A DNA stretch of 64,000 bases from Atherix ibis. Taxonomy: Eukaryota > Arthropoda > Insecta > Diptera > Athericidae. Made by a program: the position numbers and the translations under genes. Below, piece after piece: positions 36,628 to 48,257 of this stretch (position 1 is its first letter; the number at the start of each line of letters is the position of its first letter). Below the pieces are notes generated by a model. The model made no database searches and was not told where the DNA came from. It saw nothing but the letters and a program-made list of their open reading frames with translations. Where the stretch lies: assembly GCA_958298945.1 (NCBI GenBank), contig OY282605.1, positions 38,418,811 through 38,482,810 of the forward strand, given 5' to 3'.

Positions 36628-38119
36628 TTATAGAGATACCATATCTGTAAATGATTTTAAGTACGCCTCGTGTAGTTTCTTTATAAATTCTGGATCATTT
36701 TTTATTAAATACGTCATTGCCTGTAGCAATTGGGTCTGTGTCAACGGTTCAGGCTTCGAGACAAGAGATGCGGTTGAATTTGTTATGTCATATTTCTTAG
36801 ATTGTTGAAGAAAGGATGTGCACGATTTCTGTGACTGCTGTTGTTGCACTAATGGATGAGATGTTTGGGATGGTGTATGCTGACCTGGCTTTTGTTGTTG
36901 TTGATGCTGTTGTTGTTGTTGTTGTTGTTGGTGGTGCTGTTGCTGTTGTTGTTGCTGCTGGTGCTGTTGTTGTTGTTGTTGTTGTTGTTGTTGCTGCTGC
37001 TGCTGTTGTTGTTGCGACACAGACTGCTGATGCTGCGATACTGTATCCTTAATGCAATTCTTACTTGTAGACGATAAAAACATAGTCGGTGGCATCAGTG
37101 CTGGCTTTGTCGATGGCGATTGTCCAATCATATTCATTGGAACCTCTTTTTTCATATTCATATTTTGCTGCAGCACTTTTTGACTCGAATCTAGATCTGA
37201 TTGCGCTTGCATATGATTCCCTGTTCGCGCATTTCCTATTGCTACATTTGATGTAATTAAAAATTTCGCTAGCGGTGATGTTCCCAAATCTTGACTCTTT
37301 ATTTAAAAAAAAAAAAAACCAAATCAAATGAGCATTTTATAGAAGAAAAAAAAGTCAAAAAAGGCTACGCTTAATGTGAGAACAACTTACATTTTGAAAA
37401 ACAGCTGTTGGCGATATTTTACCATCCTGCGGTGTTGTGGCTCTTTGCTGTTTTTCTATTTGATCCACAGACACCGGATTTGATAGAAGGCGCTGAAATA
37501 GAGGTACTTCCGAAGCAGCAGCTGGTTTTGCAGCTGCAAAGAAATTCATTACACTTGGCGAAGTAACATCGGGCTGATTTGCTGTAGAATTGTTCAACTG
37601 TGGATGCCGGTTATTTTCCACCTTGGCCATATTAGCCACTGGTTGGTATTGGGAATTATTGAAGTCTTCTTGCGCTTTTGTAAGCATTGAAAATATATCG
37701 ACATTATTTGCTGTCTGCCTAACCAGCAGTTTTGCTTCACACTCTTTAATAAATTTTCCAACTAATTCACCAATACGATCGCATTCAGAACTGTTATAGA
37801 ACCAGAAACCACGAATTCGAGATCTTTCGTTACGGTATAACAGAAACGGCGGCTGACACTGCAGCTCCAACTGTCCTGTTATTGGCTCTACAAAAGAATT
37901 CGTATTCAATCTGTTATTTATGAAAATGCTGTGATACGGTTCCGCATTGCGACTATATATGAAAAAAGCCCCTTCGACATCGGTTTTCTCCCATTCGTTG
38001 TCGTCCGAATTGAATGTATAAAAGGCAACGTGCGCCGACGAGTCTACAATATCTTTTGCGTATGGATCTACTCTTTTAATTGCTGCCAAATTCATACGCA
38101 ATTCGCTCTGATCGGCCAT
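36628..38119 (-). CDS. Dcp1: mRNA-decapping enzyme 1 (Dcp1), 465 aa, two exons
   Basis: Dcp1 activates the Dcp2 decapping enzyme in cytoplasmic P-bodies during 5'-3' mRNA decay; in Drosophila it also takes part in oskar mRNA localisation. Exon 1 is 38119-37391 (243 codons); the intron is 37390-37297, with donor GTAAGT and acceptor AAATAAAG; exon 2 is 37296-36628. The join reads AVFQN-SQDLGTSPLAK. Residues 1 to about 130 form the EVH1-like Dcp1 domain: MNLAAIKRVDPY, then VEGAFFIYSRNAEPYHSIFI and NERSRIRGFWFYN. A QDEDFNNSQYQP-like linker follows. Near the C-terminus is the conserved trimerisation helix (LLQAMTYLIKNDPEFIKKLH). Exon 2 encodes an almost uninterrupted Q/H tract of about 50 residues (about 36880-37020 in the DNA), so the protein is longer than the roughly 370-residue Drosophila one. 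The start is the only ATG before the EVH1 domain. Confidence 0.93.
36880..37020 (-). repeat. Dcp1: CAG/CAA/CAC repeat encoding a Gln/His tract in Dcp1
   Basis: On the plus strand this is a run of GTT/GCT/GTG triplets, coding on the minus strand for Q runs broken by H. Mixed CAA and CAG codons imply an older, fairly stable tract rather than a pure unstable triplet run. Confidence 0.9.
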
Positions 38120-39102
38120 AGTAAACGTTGTAAAAATCTACGACTAAGAAGAAAATCGACCAAAAAATCAAAATCGAACTGTCAACATGACATTACAAAT
38201 GCCTTCCTGACACGATGATGGTGAGTTATGTTGAAAAACCGTAAAGTTGCAGTAAAGTCATACGAATCACATAAGTACTAAAACATATCAAGCCGGTATT
38301 TTTGTGTCAAAAAATTTCCTGTGCTGTGGTGAAATCGACAAAAATTCATCTGTTGCAATTTTTCAATCAACTTATTCGCAAAATAACCATTCAGTTATGT
38401 TATTTTAATCGATTCTCTTTAAAATACTAAAATATTTGTTATTATTAAAAAAAAAAAAACATTAAGAAAACTTCAAAAATACGAAAATTTACATACGCAA
38501 ATCATTTCAACTTATAAACAAATTCGGAATTCAGACGATAGTAAAACTATAGTACATTACTTACTGTCATAAACTGTCATTTAAAATTACTTCTGACTTG
38601 ACAACCCTATAAACAGATTTTAATATGTTCATTTCCAATTACATATATTTTATTATCATTATTAATTTATATATATATGATAATTAAACAATATTCTTCT
38701 TATATAAAAAAGCGCAATGACATGAATGCAGAAAAAAAAAATATTGGTTTCAAAGAAAAAATTAATCGGAAATCCTCGTTTTATATTATTTACAAATAAA
38801 ATGGATAATATTAAATATTATAAGATTTACGTGTTATTATTAAAACGATATTCGAATTTTTCGATCTTAAGTAAAAAGAAAATATTCATTTTTCTTAAAT
38901 ATTAGCTTTTATAAGATTTTAATGGGCAAATTTTTTTAGATTTTGACAACACCGTAAGTCGATAATACTGACATCATCGGTCTAAAATGTGAAAAATTGA
39001 TAAAGGAAAATATTTGGAGCGGAATTATTTAAAAAAGTGTACGACAAATGCACAAAAATGTATGTGGTATTTTAATTTTAGAAAAAAATGGTTTAAAAGA
39101 AA
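38120..39102. promoter_or_regulatory. Divergent promoter region between Dcp1 and Ice2
   Basis: These about 980 bp separate two genes read outwards, so both promoters must lie here unless one has a distant 5' exon. The part next to Dcp1 (38120-38380) is less AT-rich and likely holds its 5' UTR and core promoter. I see no clear TATA boxes. The middle is A/T-rich low complexity. Confidence 0.5.
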
Positions 39103-41767
39103 ATGCTCGATTTTTTTTTTGGTAGGAGAAAAAGAAGACCAAGAATATGTAAAAATTTAGATATGCGTAATTTCCATACCACGTTTCAAAATAGTACAAT
39201 GGATGTGCTGTACTGCCATTTGAATGAAATCGATCCTGACGTAGTCGATGGTGCTGGTGGTAGTCTTATCGACAGTGATGATTTTGATGATCAGAAGAAC
39301 TTTGTATATCCAATAGATCCAAGAGTGGGAAGTTGCTCTGAACAAGTTATATTCGATTGGACTAGTAACACTAAACCGAAAGTTAAGATTTTCAATAAAT
39401 TTCCAACCAAATCCAAGCTTCCAGCTAGAATACATGCATCATGTTTTCGAGTTCTACAAGCTATACAAAGTAATAAAGAAGCCTTTCTAAATGATATAAA
39501 ATATTATTACCTAAATGAACAGAATCTAATTGAGGAGAAAAAAGCATTTTTAGAATTTGTCAAAGACTATGAAATCTCTAATAAATCAAACAGTTCGGAA
39601 GTAATGAAAGTATTGAGTAAATACTATATGAGTTTTAGGAGGGCTGTAGCTGAAGAAATATGTTCTAAACCGAATCATTTTTATACTTTATCTACAGCAT
39701 TGCCATTAGAGAAAATAATCACTACAGACAAATTGAATTTACAATCGCCTGTATTACAATATAGAAAAGGTTACGTGCCCGAATATGAAGAAAATATCAC
39801 ATTCGCAAATTTATTGCGATACTGTCCAGATGACAAAGAAACAATAAATAAACCATTAAAACTAGATGTTAATAAAGAAAGTTTTGAATCAAAAGATCCT
39901 GAGGGAATAGACATTTTTATACCGGAAGATACATTTTGCCTTCTGCTTGAAAGCGTTAATGAATTTACAGATTTTTGGGAAGTGCCTGTCGAAATTAAGA
40001 CAGCAGCAAATTTAGAAAAATCAATTGAATTTGATGAACCACTACCAATTCGGTATCAAAATATAGAAGAAAATTACTTATTGTTTGAAAAATTCATCGA
40101 TAACGTTACAAAAATTTCTACAAATTCTAAATTACTCAATTTAACCCGTGACGGTAGTAGTGAGATTGAAATTAATAGCTTAAAATCCGAAGTATTGGAA
40201 GAGGAATTGCATGCAGTCGATCTGAATCGAGAGTACACAGTATTTGAACATGACGAATATATTCGGAAGGTGAAATGTAAAAATAGCAAGTACGATGGCA
40301 ATGAAATTCTTACTAAATTGGTTGTTGTCAATGAAGTACCTACTTCGGAAGAAAACTGTTTGCGTATATTTTGTAAAAGTAAATATCAATATTTTAAAAA
40401 AGACGACAATAATCATGTATTTGTTAATGTATCATATAAGTTAGAGCATAAAAGCGAATTTGGTGCTGAAGTTATGACATTAAATCAATTAATACGCGAA
40501 TGGATAAGACAATTCTTTCGAACAGATTCGATTACTGAACGAAGTGCGTACATCATCCATTTAATTGATTATTTTTTTCTTAATTTTATAATCTTTTCTT
40601 TTATAGTTCGTATTGATGCTAATTCTGGAAAGAAAATAATGCAACAAACTCTAACAACCAAAGATATCGAATCGGAAATGCAGCGTCTTTACAATATTAA
40701 TATCTGCGATCTTATGAATCCTGTTTTTCGGATTTTGAAATTATTAAATAATTTCCCATTCGGTCAATACATGCTGATTTACAATCTGAAATGTTCCAAT
40801 AAAATAATGGTTTATGCTAAAACGGATGAAAAGTATGCAATCTAAAAGATTAAATTTTCCACCAATTTAATTTGATTTTTATATAATTTCCAGTACTAGT
40901 TCACCAACGAATACAATATCATTACATGACCTTTATCGGGACGACAATATTATGGAAAATATTTGTAAAATTTCGAAATATATTCCAATTGATGATAAAG
41001 TAATTACACCTATGCATGTAGAGTATAAGATAGTTCCTTGTTGTTTTCCACCATGGGGTGTAAGAAGATATTTCCAACAAAATGATAGGCAGAAAGTTGT
41101 ACAAAACGCCATAGAAAAAAAGGAAATGGATCAAATTAGAAAATCCACTTTTATGCGAAGAAAGAAAGCCGCTAAAAAAATGCAAAAGCGCAAATTGAGG
41201 CGTATGTTGAGAAGAAAGGAAAAAGCACAATCAAACCAATTGAAGAGTAGTGAATCTGTTCTAGATACGGCAGAAGTTGGTGGTTGCTATGATGATGTAG
41301 AAATGCCAGAATTCATTTCAAAGAAATTGCCAGATTCAATCACAATTCCCAATTCGTCTACAATTTCTCAAATGCTTCTAGATCCAGGTGATCAGGCTGT
41401 ATTGAAATCATCTTTAGTATCGGAAATATCTGCATCAGAAAAATCAATAGACGCACACGCAGCTGGATTAGTCTCCGAAAAAATTACAATTTCACAATCA
41501 TCAGAAAATTGTCTCAATGTATCTGATGGATCAATAAATTCTACAGAGAATCAAACTGCACAGAATATTTCGATTAGTACATTCGATTGGGAAAGCTATA
41601 TTACTGAAGCTTTTGCATTACAACAAAGTGCTAGTACATCACCATCGGCTAATGAAACCTTTGAGACAGTATCAAATACCATCATCACGACATCGATGCC
41701 TAGTTTAAGTGACGATATCGATTCATGCTCTGATTCTGAATTATTTATTGACATACCCAATAATTAG
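39103..41767 (+). CDS. Ice2: Probable little elongation complex subunit 2 (Ice2/NARG2 family), 846 aa, three exons
   Basis: Ice2 belongs to the little elongation complex, which supports RNA polymerase II transcription of snRNA genes. Exons are 39103-40543, 40607-40832 and 40894-41767; the introns of 63 and 61 nt have donors GTGCGT and GTATGC. Joins read ITER-IRIDANSG and AKTDEN-TSSPT. The assignment rests on the C-terminal half: VSYKLEHKSEFGAEVMTLNQ, a WIRQFFR segment, IRIDANSGKKIMQQTL, then FRILKLLNNFPFGQYMLIYN and CCFPPWGVRRYF. This fits the order of conserved blocks in the NARG2 C-terminal domain as I remember it, and is not certain. A strongly basic stretch follows (RRKKAAKKMQKRKLRRML), then an acidic, serine-rich tail. 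The N-terminus has no known domain. The start could also be the ATG at 39163 (MRNFHTTFQ), since the first 20 residues follow a poly-T run. A poly(A) signal AATAAA lies at 41769-41774, two nt after the stop. Confidence 0.6.
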
Positions 41768-41774
41768 TAATAAA

Positions 41775-42657
41775 TATCAAAAAATTTTAGCAATTCAACA
41801 AAAAATACTCTGTCTGTGGCAATAAGACTTTTAATCCCAGAGTCTTAATTTAAATATTATCCGGAATGTATTTAAAATTTACTAGAGTAATGTTAGAAAA
41901 AAAAAATTCATATAAGACTGATTAAATAATAAATTAATTAAAAATTTTTATAGAATTTTTCTTTTCCCATTTGTGTATAAAACCTGTTATGTAAACTGTA
42001 TAAAAGTTTACATATCGCATCTACCACTACTTACAACTAGTAAAAAGCAGATTTTTGACAAGTAAATTCTAGGCCACGAAGCCATGTAAGGGAAAAAAAC
42101 TCATCGATGCTGCCTTAAGAACTGGATAAGAGAATAATAAAAATATCTATGGCTAACGAAAAAAACTACCATCTCTTGGCTAAATTAACAAATAAAAACA
42201 CAATTTTTTTTATATTCTTCTATATTCCAAAATTTATTGTTATTTTTTTACTTTTTCAAGTTCTTATTGAAACTTAAAATAAATAGGATGAAAAAAAAAA
42301 CCGAATATGACATAATTCGATTTAAACGACAATTAAATTTTATTTGAAATTTACAAAAAGAAAAATAAAAAAAAATTTGGAGAAAAATTTCACGCACCGT
42401 TTTCTTTCCTTCTTTCAATTTTAATTTCCAATTTCTTCTAAATCCTATATTACCAAATTCAATTAATTATTAATGAATTGGTTTTTTTTTTACTTGTTAT
42501 AATTTTTTCTCAACTTATATTTGCTCTTCGATATAATCAATTTATTGTAATCAATTCAACGACGTTATTTATTTAATTATTTTCTGTTGTTTTTTTGCTT
42601 TGTTATTTATTTTTAATTTAAAAAAAAAAAGTACGCCTTGCAATTAGTCTTCATTAC
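41775..42657. other. Convergent 3' region between Ice2 and Rpn6
   Basis: No gene is seen. It should hold both 3' UTRs. On the minus strand an AATAAA for Rpn6 (TTTATT at 42606-42611) lies about 47 nt after its stop. The remainder is AT-rich. Confidence 0.5.
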
Positions 42658-44385
42658 CTATGAGAGTTTCTTTGCCTTTTGATAAAGTGTGTCAACTACT
42701 TTGCCCATGCTTTGAATCGTTTCTAAAACTCGTTCGTACGTTTTATCGACTGGTGTCTCCTCAAAAACGATCAATACACCTTCACCTTGATCCAAGATTC
42801 CACTGAATTTTTTATCGAGAATCATTTGTGATAATTTTTTCTCTACTTGTGGCATTGCAAGCTGAATTGTTTCGGCAACATGCGCAACCTACAAAAAAAA
42901 ATTTAAAAAAATTATTAAAAATAAATCTTTTTTACTGTTATGGACATATTTTTCGTGTATAAATTTCTTTTTTGGGGAAAAAATGTCATATAATAAATTC
43001 AAATCTTTCTTCAGAATTAAAATTAATCACATTTTTTAATTTCACGTTTTTGACAGATAAAGGAAAATGCAAACAATAACATAACAAAAGAAACGAAAAT
43101 ACACGACGAAGTGCCAACAAGATCGGTTTTTGCAAAATGACATAACCTTGACAAAAGCATCACTGCGCGATGACAAACAAAACCGAAGCGAAAGTTTTCG
43201 AAAACTGACAAAGCAAAACTCGGATTCTTATTAATATACACGTTAGTGTGAGATTTTGAAAATTTTACCTGCACCCTCGAATATGGTTCTATGATTCTGC
43301 ACAAATTCTGCTCTAACATGGTGTCATATAATGTTCCTAAATGTGCTTTAACAATAACGTCCTCTTCGAGTTCTTTTTTGTATTCGCGCAGAGCCTGTTG
43401 AAAATCGGCCAATGATCGTTTATGCGATGCTTGAGCAATCGCTTTCATCGCATCTATGTCCTTTCCAGAATATGTTATCGCCTGAAAGAACAAAATCCAT
43501 ATGAATAAGTTAAGTGTATAGTAAATTGGAAATGATTTAATGGTTTTTTGGAGATTTTCTTACTAATTTTCCGCTAACAATTTGATTAACATCATCCGAT
43601 TGACCAAGCATTATTTTACAAAGTAACATATATTTGAGAGCAATCAGAGCTTTTCCATTCTCAACACTGTCGAATCCTTCGAATGCCTCGTAAAAATACG
43701 AGAAAGCCGTTTTGAAGTCCCGCTCATCGGCTGCATGGAGAATACCTGACTGTAAATCGAGTGCACCCTGCACTTTTGGAGGACAATAAATAGCATTGGC
43801 TGTTGTTCGGGCCGATGTAAGAGCAGCTCTAGCCTTTGGCAAATTTCCCAAAGCATGGTAAGTTTTACTTTCCAGCAATTGCACTTCGACTAGTAGGTTT
43901 TTGTCATCAAGTTTCTTCAGTTCCTTTAACAGTTGTGAGCCCAAATGTAGCGCTTCAGTGTACATACCAGTATCGAAATATAGAGCGACAAGTCTAGCCT
44001 CAAGCGATTGACGTAAGAATGTACGCTTCTCCTGTTTTGCCCAATCTATGCACTCTTTGCAAAGCTGCACTTCGATACCGGTACCAGCTTCCATATCAAG
44101 GAAAAGGTCCACCAAAGAGCGTACCAATTTGGCCGCTTTTGCTTTGCTAATTAATGTTAAAAACGGGCGGGTCACTTTTATGAGATCTGCAAGCTCTTTA
44201 GCTTTACCCTCTTGTTTATAGAGTTCGCCCAATTTAAGAATTCCTTGTTCCTTAATACGTATAAGTTCCTCATCGTTTTCGGCAATTTCTTGTTCACGCA
44301 CTATTTTATTTAACAATGATATTCCCTCTTCACGATTAACTGATGAGATGGCCTGAGCCCGTTCAAACAGCATCGCACCCGCCAT
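42658..44385 (-). CDS. Rpn6: 26S proteasome lid subunit Rpn6 (PSMD11), 421 aa, three exons
   Basis: Rpn6 is a PCI-domain subunit of the 19S regulatory particle lid; it clamps the lid and base to the 20S core and helps assemble the 26S proteasome. Exons on the minus strand are 44385-43564 (274 codons, donor GTAAG), 43481-43269 (71 codons, acceptor CTTTCAG, donor GTAAAA) and 42888-42658 (76 codons plus stop, acceptor TTTTGTAG). The joins read [13 protein letters not shown] and [14 protein letters not shown], matching the known family sequence at those places. The N-terminal helical repeats ([31 protein letters not shown]) and the C-terminal PCI domain ([13 protein letters not shown] to [19 protein letters not shown]), then the end helix [13 protein letters not shown], are all present. 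The length of 421 equals the family's usual about 422. No defect is seen. It is divergently arranged with tra2. Confidence 0.97.
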
Positions 44386-45394
44386 TTTATTAATAAATAA
44401 TTTTGTTGAAAATATTTAATTTAGAAATTTATTCTCGTGTTTTCCTTCTACTCTCGACTGTCGTATGTCACGTTAGTTTAGTCTCGATTGTATGCAATTG
44501 TGAACAAGCGCTAGTCATCGCGACAGGTTAGCCAATCGTTTAGCTAAACACCGCAATCATTTTTATTAAATACCCTACAACAGTTAATTATCCATATTAC
44601 GATATATTCATTTTTCTATTACTCAATAAGATTTTACGATCAAATATTTTCAATTATAATTTAAATTTAATGAAATTTTTTTTATTATTAAAATTATTAT
44701 AATTCCGTAATATTTTGTTTTAAGAATTTACAATAAATTTACTGTAATTTATTGAAGAATATACAAATAAAATTTAGGATTATTTAGCAAAGTAGTTAAT
44801 GTTCTTTAAGTTTTGTTTTAATTTTTTTGTTTTTTTTTAATATCACATCAATTTTTTTAACATTTAATTGTAAATTAATTTTCAAATGTTCTTTTAAAAA
44901 TATTTCAACAATCACAAGGATTTATTATATAAATTTATCAAAAAATTAATACAACACACTAGGTTATTTTGGATTGTTTTTAATTTTATAACTGAAATAA
45001 GAGTGCATAGAGCGCATTTAGCAAGCTTAGAGAAAACTTCATATAAATAATTTCATTTATAAATGTTGGCAACTGAATTGACAGCGTTTTGTTATTTTCG
45101 GCATTAATAGTACGGATTGTTATAGCGGAATTGGCGGATAATAACCGCGTTTAACCAAACCCAATTAATATAATATAATTTAAAATAATAAATTTTTATA
45201 CTTAAAATCGTCTTAGTTTTATTACTGGTAATATATTTTTTAAAAAAAAATTTCGACCGCTATTTGTTTTTTTTTTTTTGTAATTAATTGGTTATGGTTT
45301 TTCTAAGCGAATTTTGACATATTATAAAGCGGAGAGAAATTAATAAATTTTTTCGTATTGTGTATTTCAGAAAATTTCCATTTAATTTGTAGCA
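44386..45394. promoter_or_regulatory. Divergent promoter region between Rpn6 and tra2
   Basis: Next to Rpn6, 44386-44580 is balanced in composition and likely contains its 5' UTR and start. The acceptor-like TGTATTTCAG at 45361-45370, 25 nt before the tra2 ATG, suggests tra2 has a non-coding 5' exon with its intron ending there. The middle is A/T-rich. I do not see a clear TATA box. Confidence 0.5.
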
Positions 45395-47681
45395 ATGAGC
45401 CGGAGAAGCTTGTCTCCAGATGAATATTCAATAGCGAAATCATCGAATCGTAGGTAATTTTATCGGCATTTTATGCAGATTATATTGTTTATTATGTTGA
45501 TTTTTTTGATTTCTTGAAATTTCTTGAGTAGCAACGCTTTTAACGCTGTACTATTTAGATACAAACGAATTTTTCATTTGATTTTAGATAAATAATAAAG
45601 AAATATTTGTATTTGATCAAAAAAAAAAATGCTGAATACAGTACAGAACAATAATAATACATATAAAAATTTGATAAACACGACCACATTCAAGCTTAAA
45701 TAAAGAACATTTTTGAAAATTAAGTGAGTATATTTGAAAAAATTCAAAAAGATGATTGGAAAGACAATTTATCTATTATATATTATCATCGTTATATTCA
45801 AATTGTCGTAATAAAAACTAATATTTGTATTGCTTTAAAATGCTGCTTAATAAATTATGTAAAAATTATAAGAAAAAAAAAGAAGTAACTGGCGTTATGA
45901 TATTATTATATCGAATATTTTTTGTGTTTAAATTGTAATCAGATTTATTGTTATTATTTTATGTGCAGAAGGAATGTGACACCCGATCGGCGTGTACGAC
46001 CATCTAATGGGTATTCAAGGGAAAGCGAAAAGAGCAGTCGGAAATATTCTCGATCGCAGTCTCGATCCAGATCTAGATCTCGTGTGCGTTCAATTACACG
46101 TTCACCACGTCGTTATCGTAATAAATATTCTGTTAGTAGATCTAGGTAAGTTTTATTTGCTACCAATTAAAAAATTCAAATTTTTATAAATTACAACCAA
46201 AAGAACAGTAACTACTCCGAACAACTGAAGATGTACATTGTTTATATATTTATAATTACGAATAGAGGAATTTTGAAGAGACTTTCACTCCAAAAAAATA
46301 TAATAAACTCAGAACCAATGTAGTACCAAAAAAAAAAAAAAAAACAAGCGAAATAATTTTTTTCTGAAGAAATATGCAAATTATTTATTGAAAATAAAAA
46401 AAAAGTAATTTTGGAATTGTTTACAAAAAAAAAGGTCACGCTCTAATGTTCGAAGGTGGAAAAGTAACGAAAGGGATCGAGACCAACGTATTTATTCCCG
46501 TAGTCCTAGTCCAAGTACTAAAAAAAAGGTAATCATTATTTGATAACATAAATTTTTATTTCTTTTTTGTCTTCTTTACAATTTGATTAGGAAGCGCCAC
46601 CACAAAGTCGATGTTTGGGTGTTTTTGGACTTAGCGTTATAACTACTGAGCAAAAAATTCATAAAATATTTTCAGCATTCGGTCCATTAGAGCGTGTTCA
46701 AATAGTATTAGATGCTAAAGTGAGTAGATACTCAATAATTTTGTTCGTTTTGATAAATTTCCTAAAAATATTTGCCAAAATATCACATTTTGAATGCGAC
46801 ATCGTTTTGAATATATGACGATGCAAAAAAAAAAAATGATTTCTGGCTAAAGTAAAATGCAAAAACAAAAGACTGAAATGAATGGAGTTATTTTTGTGTT
46901 CAGTAAAGGCGTTTTGCAATAATTTCTTTTTGTTTTCTACTATTTGAAAATAAGTAAATATATGAGGTAATTAATTCAATATTTTTACAATTGCATACAG
47001 AATATATGCGACATCGTTTTGAATATATGACGATGCAAAAAAAAAAAATGATTTCTGGCTAAAGTAAAATGCAAAAACAAAAGACTGAAATGAATGGAGT
47101 TATTTTTGTGTTCAGTAAAGGCGTTTTGCAATAATTTCTTTTTGTTTTCTACTATTTGAAAATAAGTAAATATATGAGGTAATTAATTCAATATTTTTAC
47201 AATTGCATACAGACTGGTCGGTCACGTGGATTTTGCTTTGTGTATTTTCAAAATTTGGACGACGCTAAAGTGGCAAAAGATCAATGCTCCGGAATGGAAA
47301 TGGACGGTCGTCGGATAAGAGTAGATTTTTCGATAACACAACGTGCACATACCCCAACACCAGGTGTTTATATGGGAAAGCCAACTAGGTAATTTTTTTA
47401 GTTATACCATATTTTTTCTTTATATAATCAATAATTGTTATTTTAAAAAAAATTTTTTTTATAGATATTATAAAGAGAAAGGTCAAAATCACGATCGATA
47501 CAGACATGAGTAAGTCATTTTTAACGAAGTACAATTAATATTTTATTATTAAAATGATGATTTTTTTTATAGTGATAGAATGCGCAATCGGAATAGGTAT
47601 TCACGTTCGCCATCATATCGTAATCAAAGGCGACGTTACGATCGTAGTAAGAGCAGATCGTATTCACCACGTCGCAAATGA
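45395..47681 (+). CDS. tra2: Transformer-2 splicing regulator (Tra2), 262 aa, seven coding exons
   Basis: Tra2 is an SR-like RNA-binding protein that, with Transformer, activates female-specific splicing of doublesex and fruitless exons in flies. Coding exons: 45395-45453, 45969-46145, 46435-46528, 46591-46719, 47213-47388, 47465-47509 and 47573-47681; frames join cleanly and end with TGA. Residues 1-110 are an RS-rich region ([15 protein letters not shown], then [11 protein letters not shown]). The RRM spans about 116-197: RNP2-like CLGVFGL, RNP1 [11 protein letters not shown] across the exon 4/5 join (DAK-TGRS), then [14 protein letters not shown]. The Tra2-specific linker [15 protein letters not shown] follows, then a second RS-rich tail ([17 protein letters not shown]). 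Length is close to the 264 residues of the Drosophila protein. The intron at 46720-47212 contains a 212-bp duplication. The intron at 46146-46434 has a very weak acceptor (A-run before AG). A poly(A) signal AATAAA lies at 47829-47834. Confidence 0.96.
46794..47212 (+). repeat. tra2: 212-bp tandem duplication in a tra2 intron, including the 3' splice site
   Basis: ATGCGACATCGTTTTGAATA begins at 46794 and again at 47006, and both copies end in ATTTTTACAATTGCATACAG (47000 and 47212). By eye the copies are identical base for base, even in the A-run of 12. The duplicated segment holds the branch-point and acceptor region, so two equal 3' splice sites lie 212 nt apart; exon 5 starts after the second. 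Confidence 0.92.
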
Positions 47682-48257
47682 AAATATTACTGAGATTAAA
47701 TGAATAGGACCAAATTCATTAGAAATTGACTCAAGCTCACATTAACGACAGACAACATTTCAATATTTTCCTTTTTTAATTAGTTCTGTACAAATATAGT
47801 TTTTTTTTTTTTGAATTGTATTGTTAATAATAAACAATACATTTATAATATTAGAGAAAACTAAATATTTTATTCATGGTAAAGTGAGGAAATTCGTTTC
47901 TAAATAATTCGGGAATAAAACCATTCTTGTGTTACGCTTATTCACAAATTGTTCATATTATTATTATGAAGATTTCTCTTTATTTAAAGCTATTTGTACA
48001 TTTTAATTGTTCGATGTTTTTTTTTTTTTAAAAAGAATAAATTTCAACGTTCTATAATTAATTTAAATAAGTCGTTTTTTTTTAAATTGTGTCAACTTGA
48101 AACCACGATAAGTTTTTCCTTATTTGTTATAAAGTTTAATGGATGAGAAGACCACTTTACTTATGTTTTTGACAACTATCAACTGTTCATCTGCTCATTT
48201 GAAGGTGTTTATGAAAACAAAGTATTTTTTTTTTGTGATTCGTGTTTCGTATAAAAA
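47682..48257. other. tra2 3' UTR and Blos1 upstream region
   Basis: After the tra2 poly(A) signal at 47829 about 400 bp of A/T-rich sequence separate the two tandem genes; the Blos1 promoter must lie here. A GT-rich, less AT-rich patch at 48120-48240 directly precedes the Blos1 start. Confidence 0.45.

Noticed and set aside
36816..37077. Plus-strand frames made of long valine or leucine runs
   Set aside because: They are the other strand of the Gln/His tract of Dcp1 and have no independent support.
39157..40416. Minus-strand frames of 78-92 codons within Ice2
   Set aside because: They are shadows of the long plus-strand coding exon and show no family resemblance.
42999..43260. Extension of the second Rpn6 exon with a signal-like hydrophobic tail ([10 protein letters not shown])
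   Set aside because: It reads through the intron after the GTAAAATT donor; the family sequence continues in the next exon at 42888.
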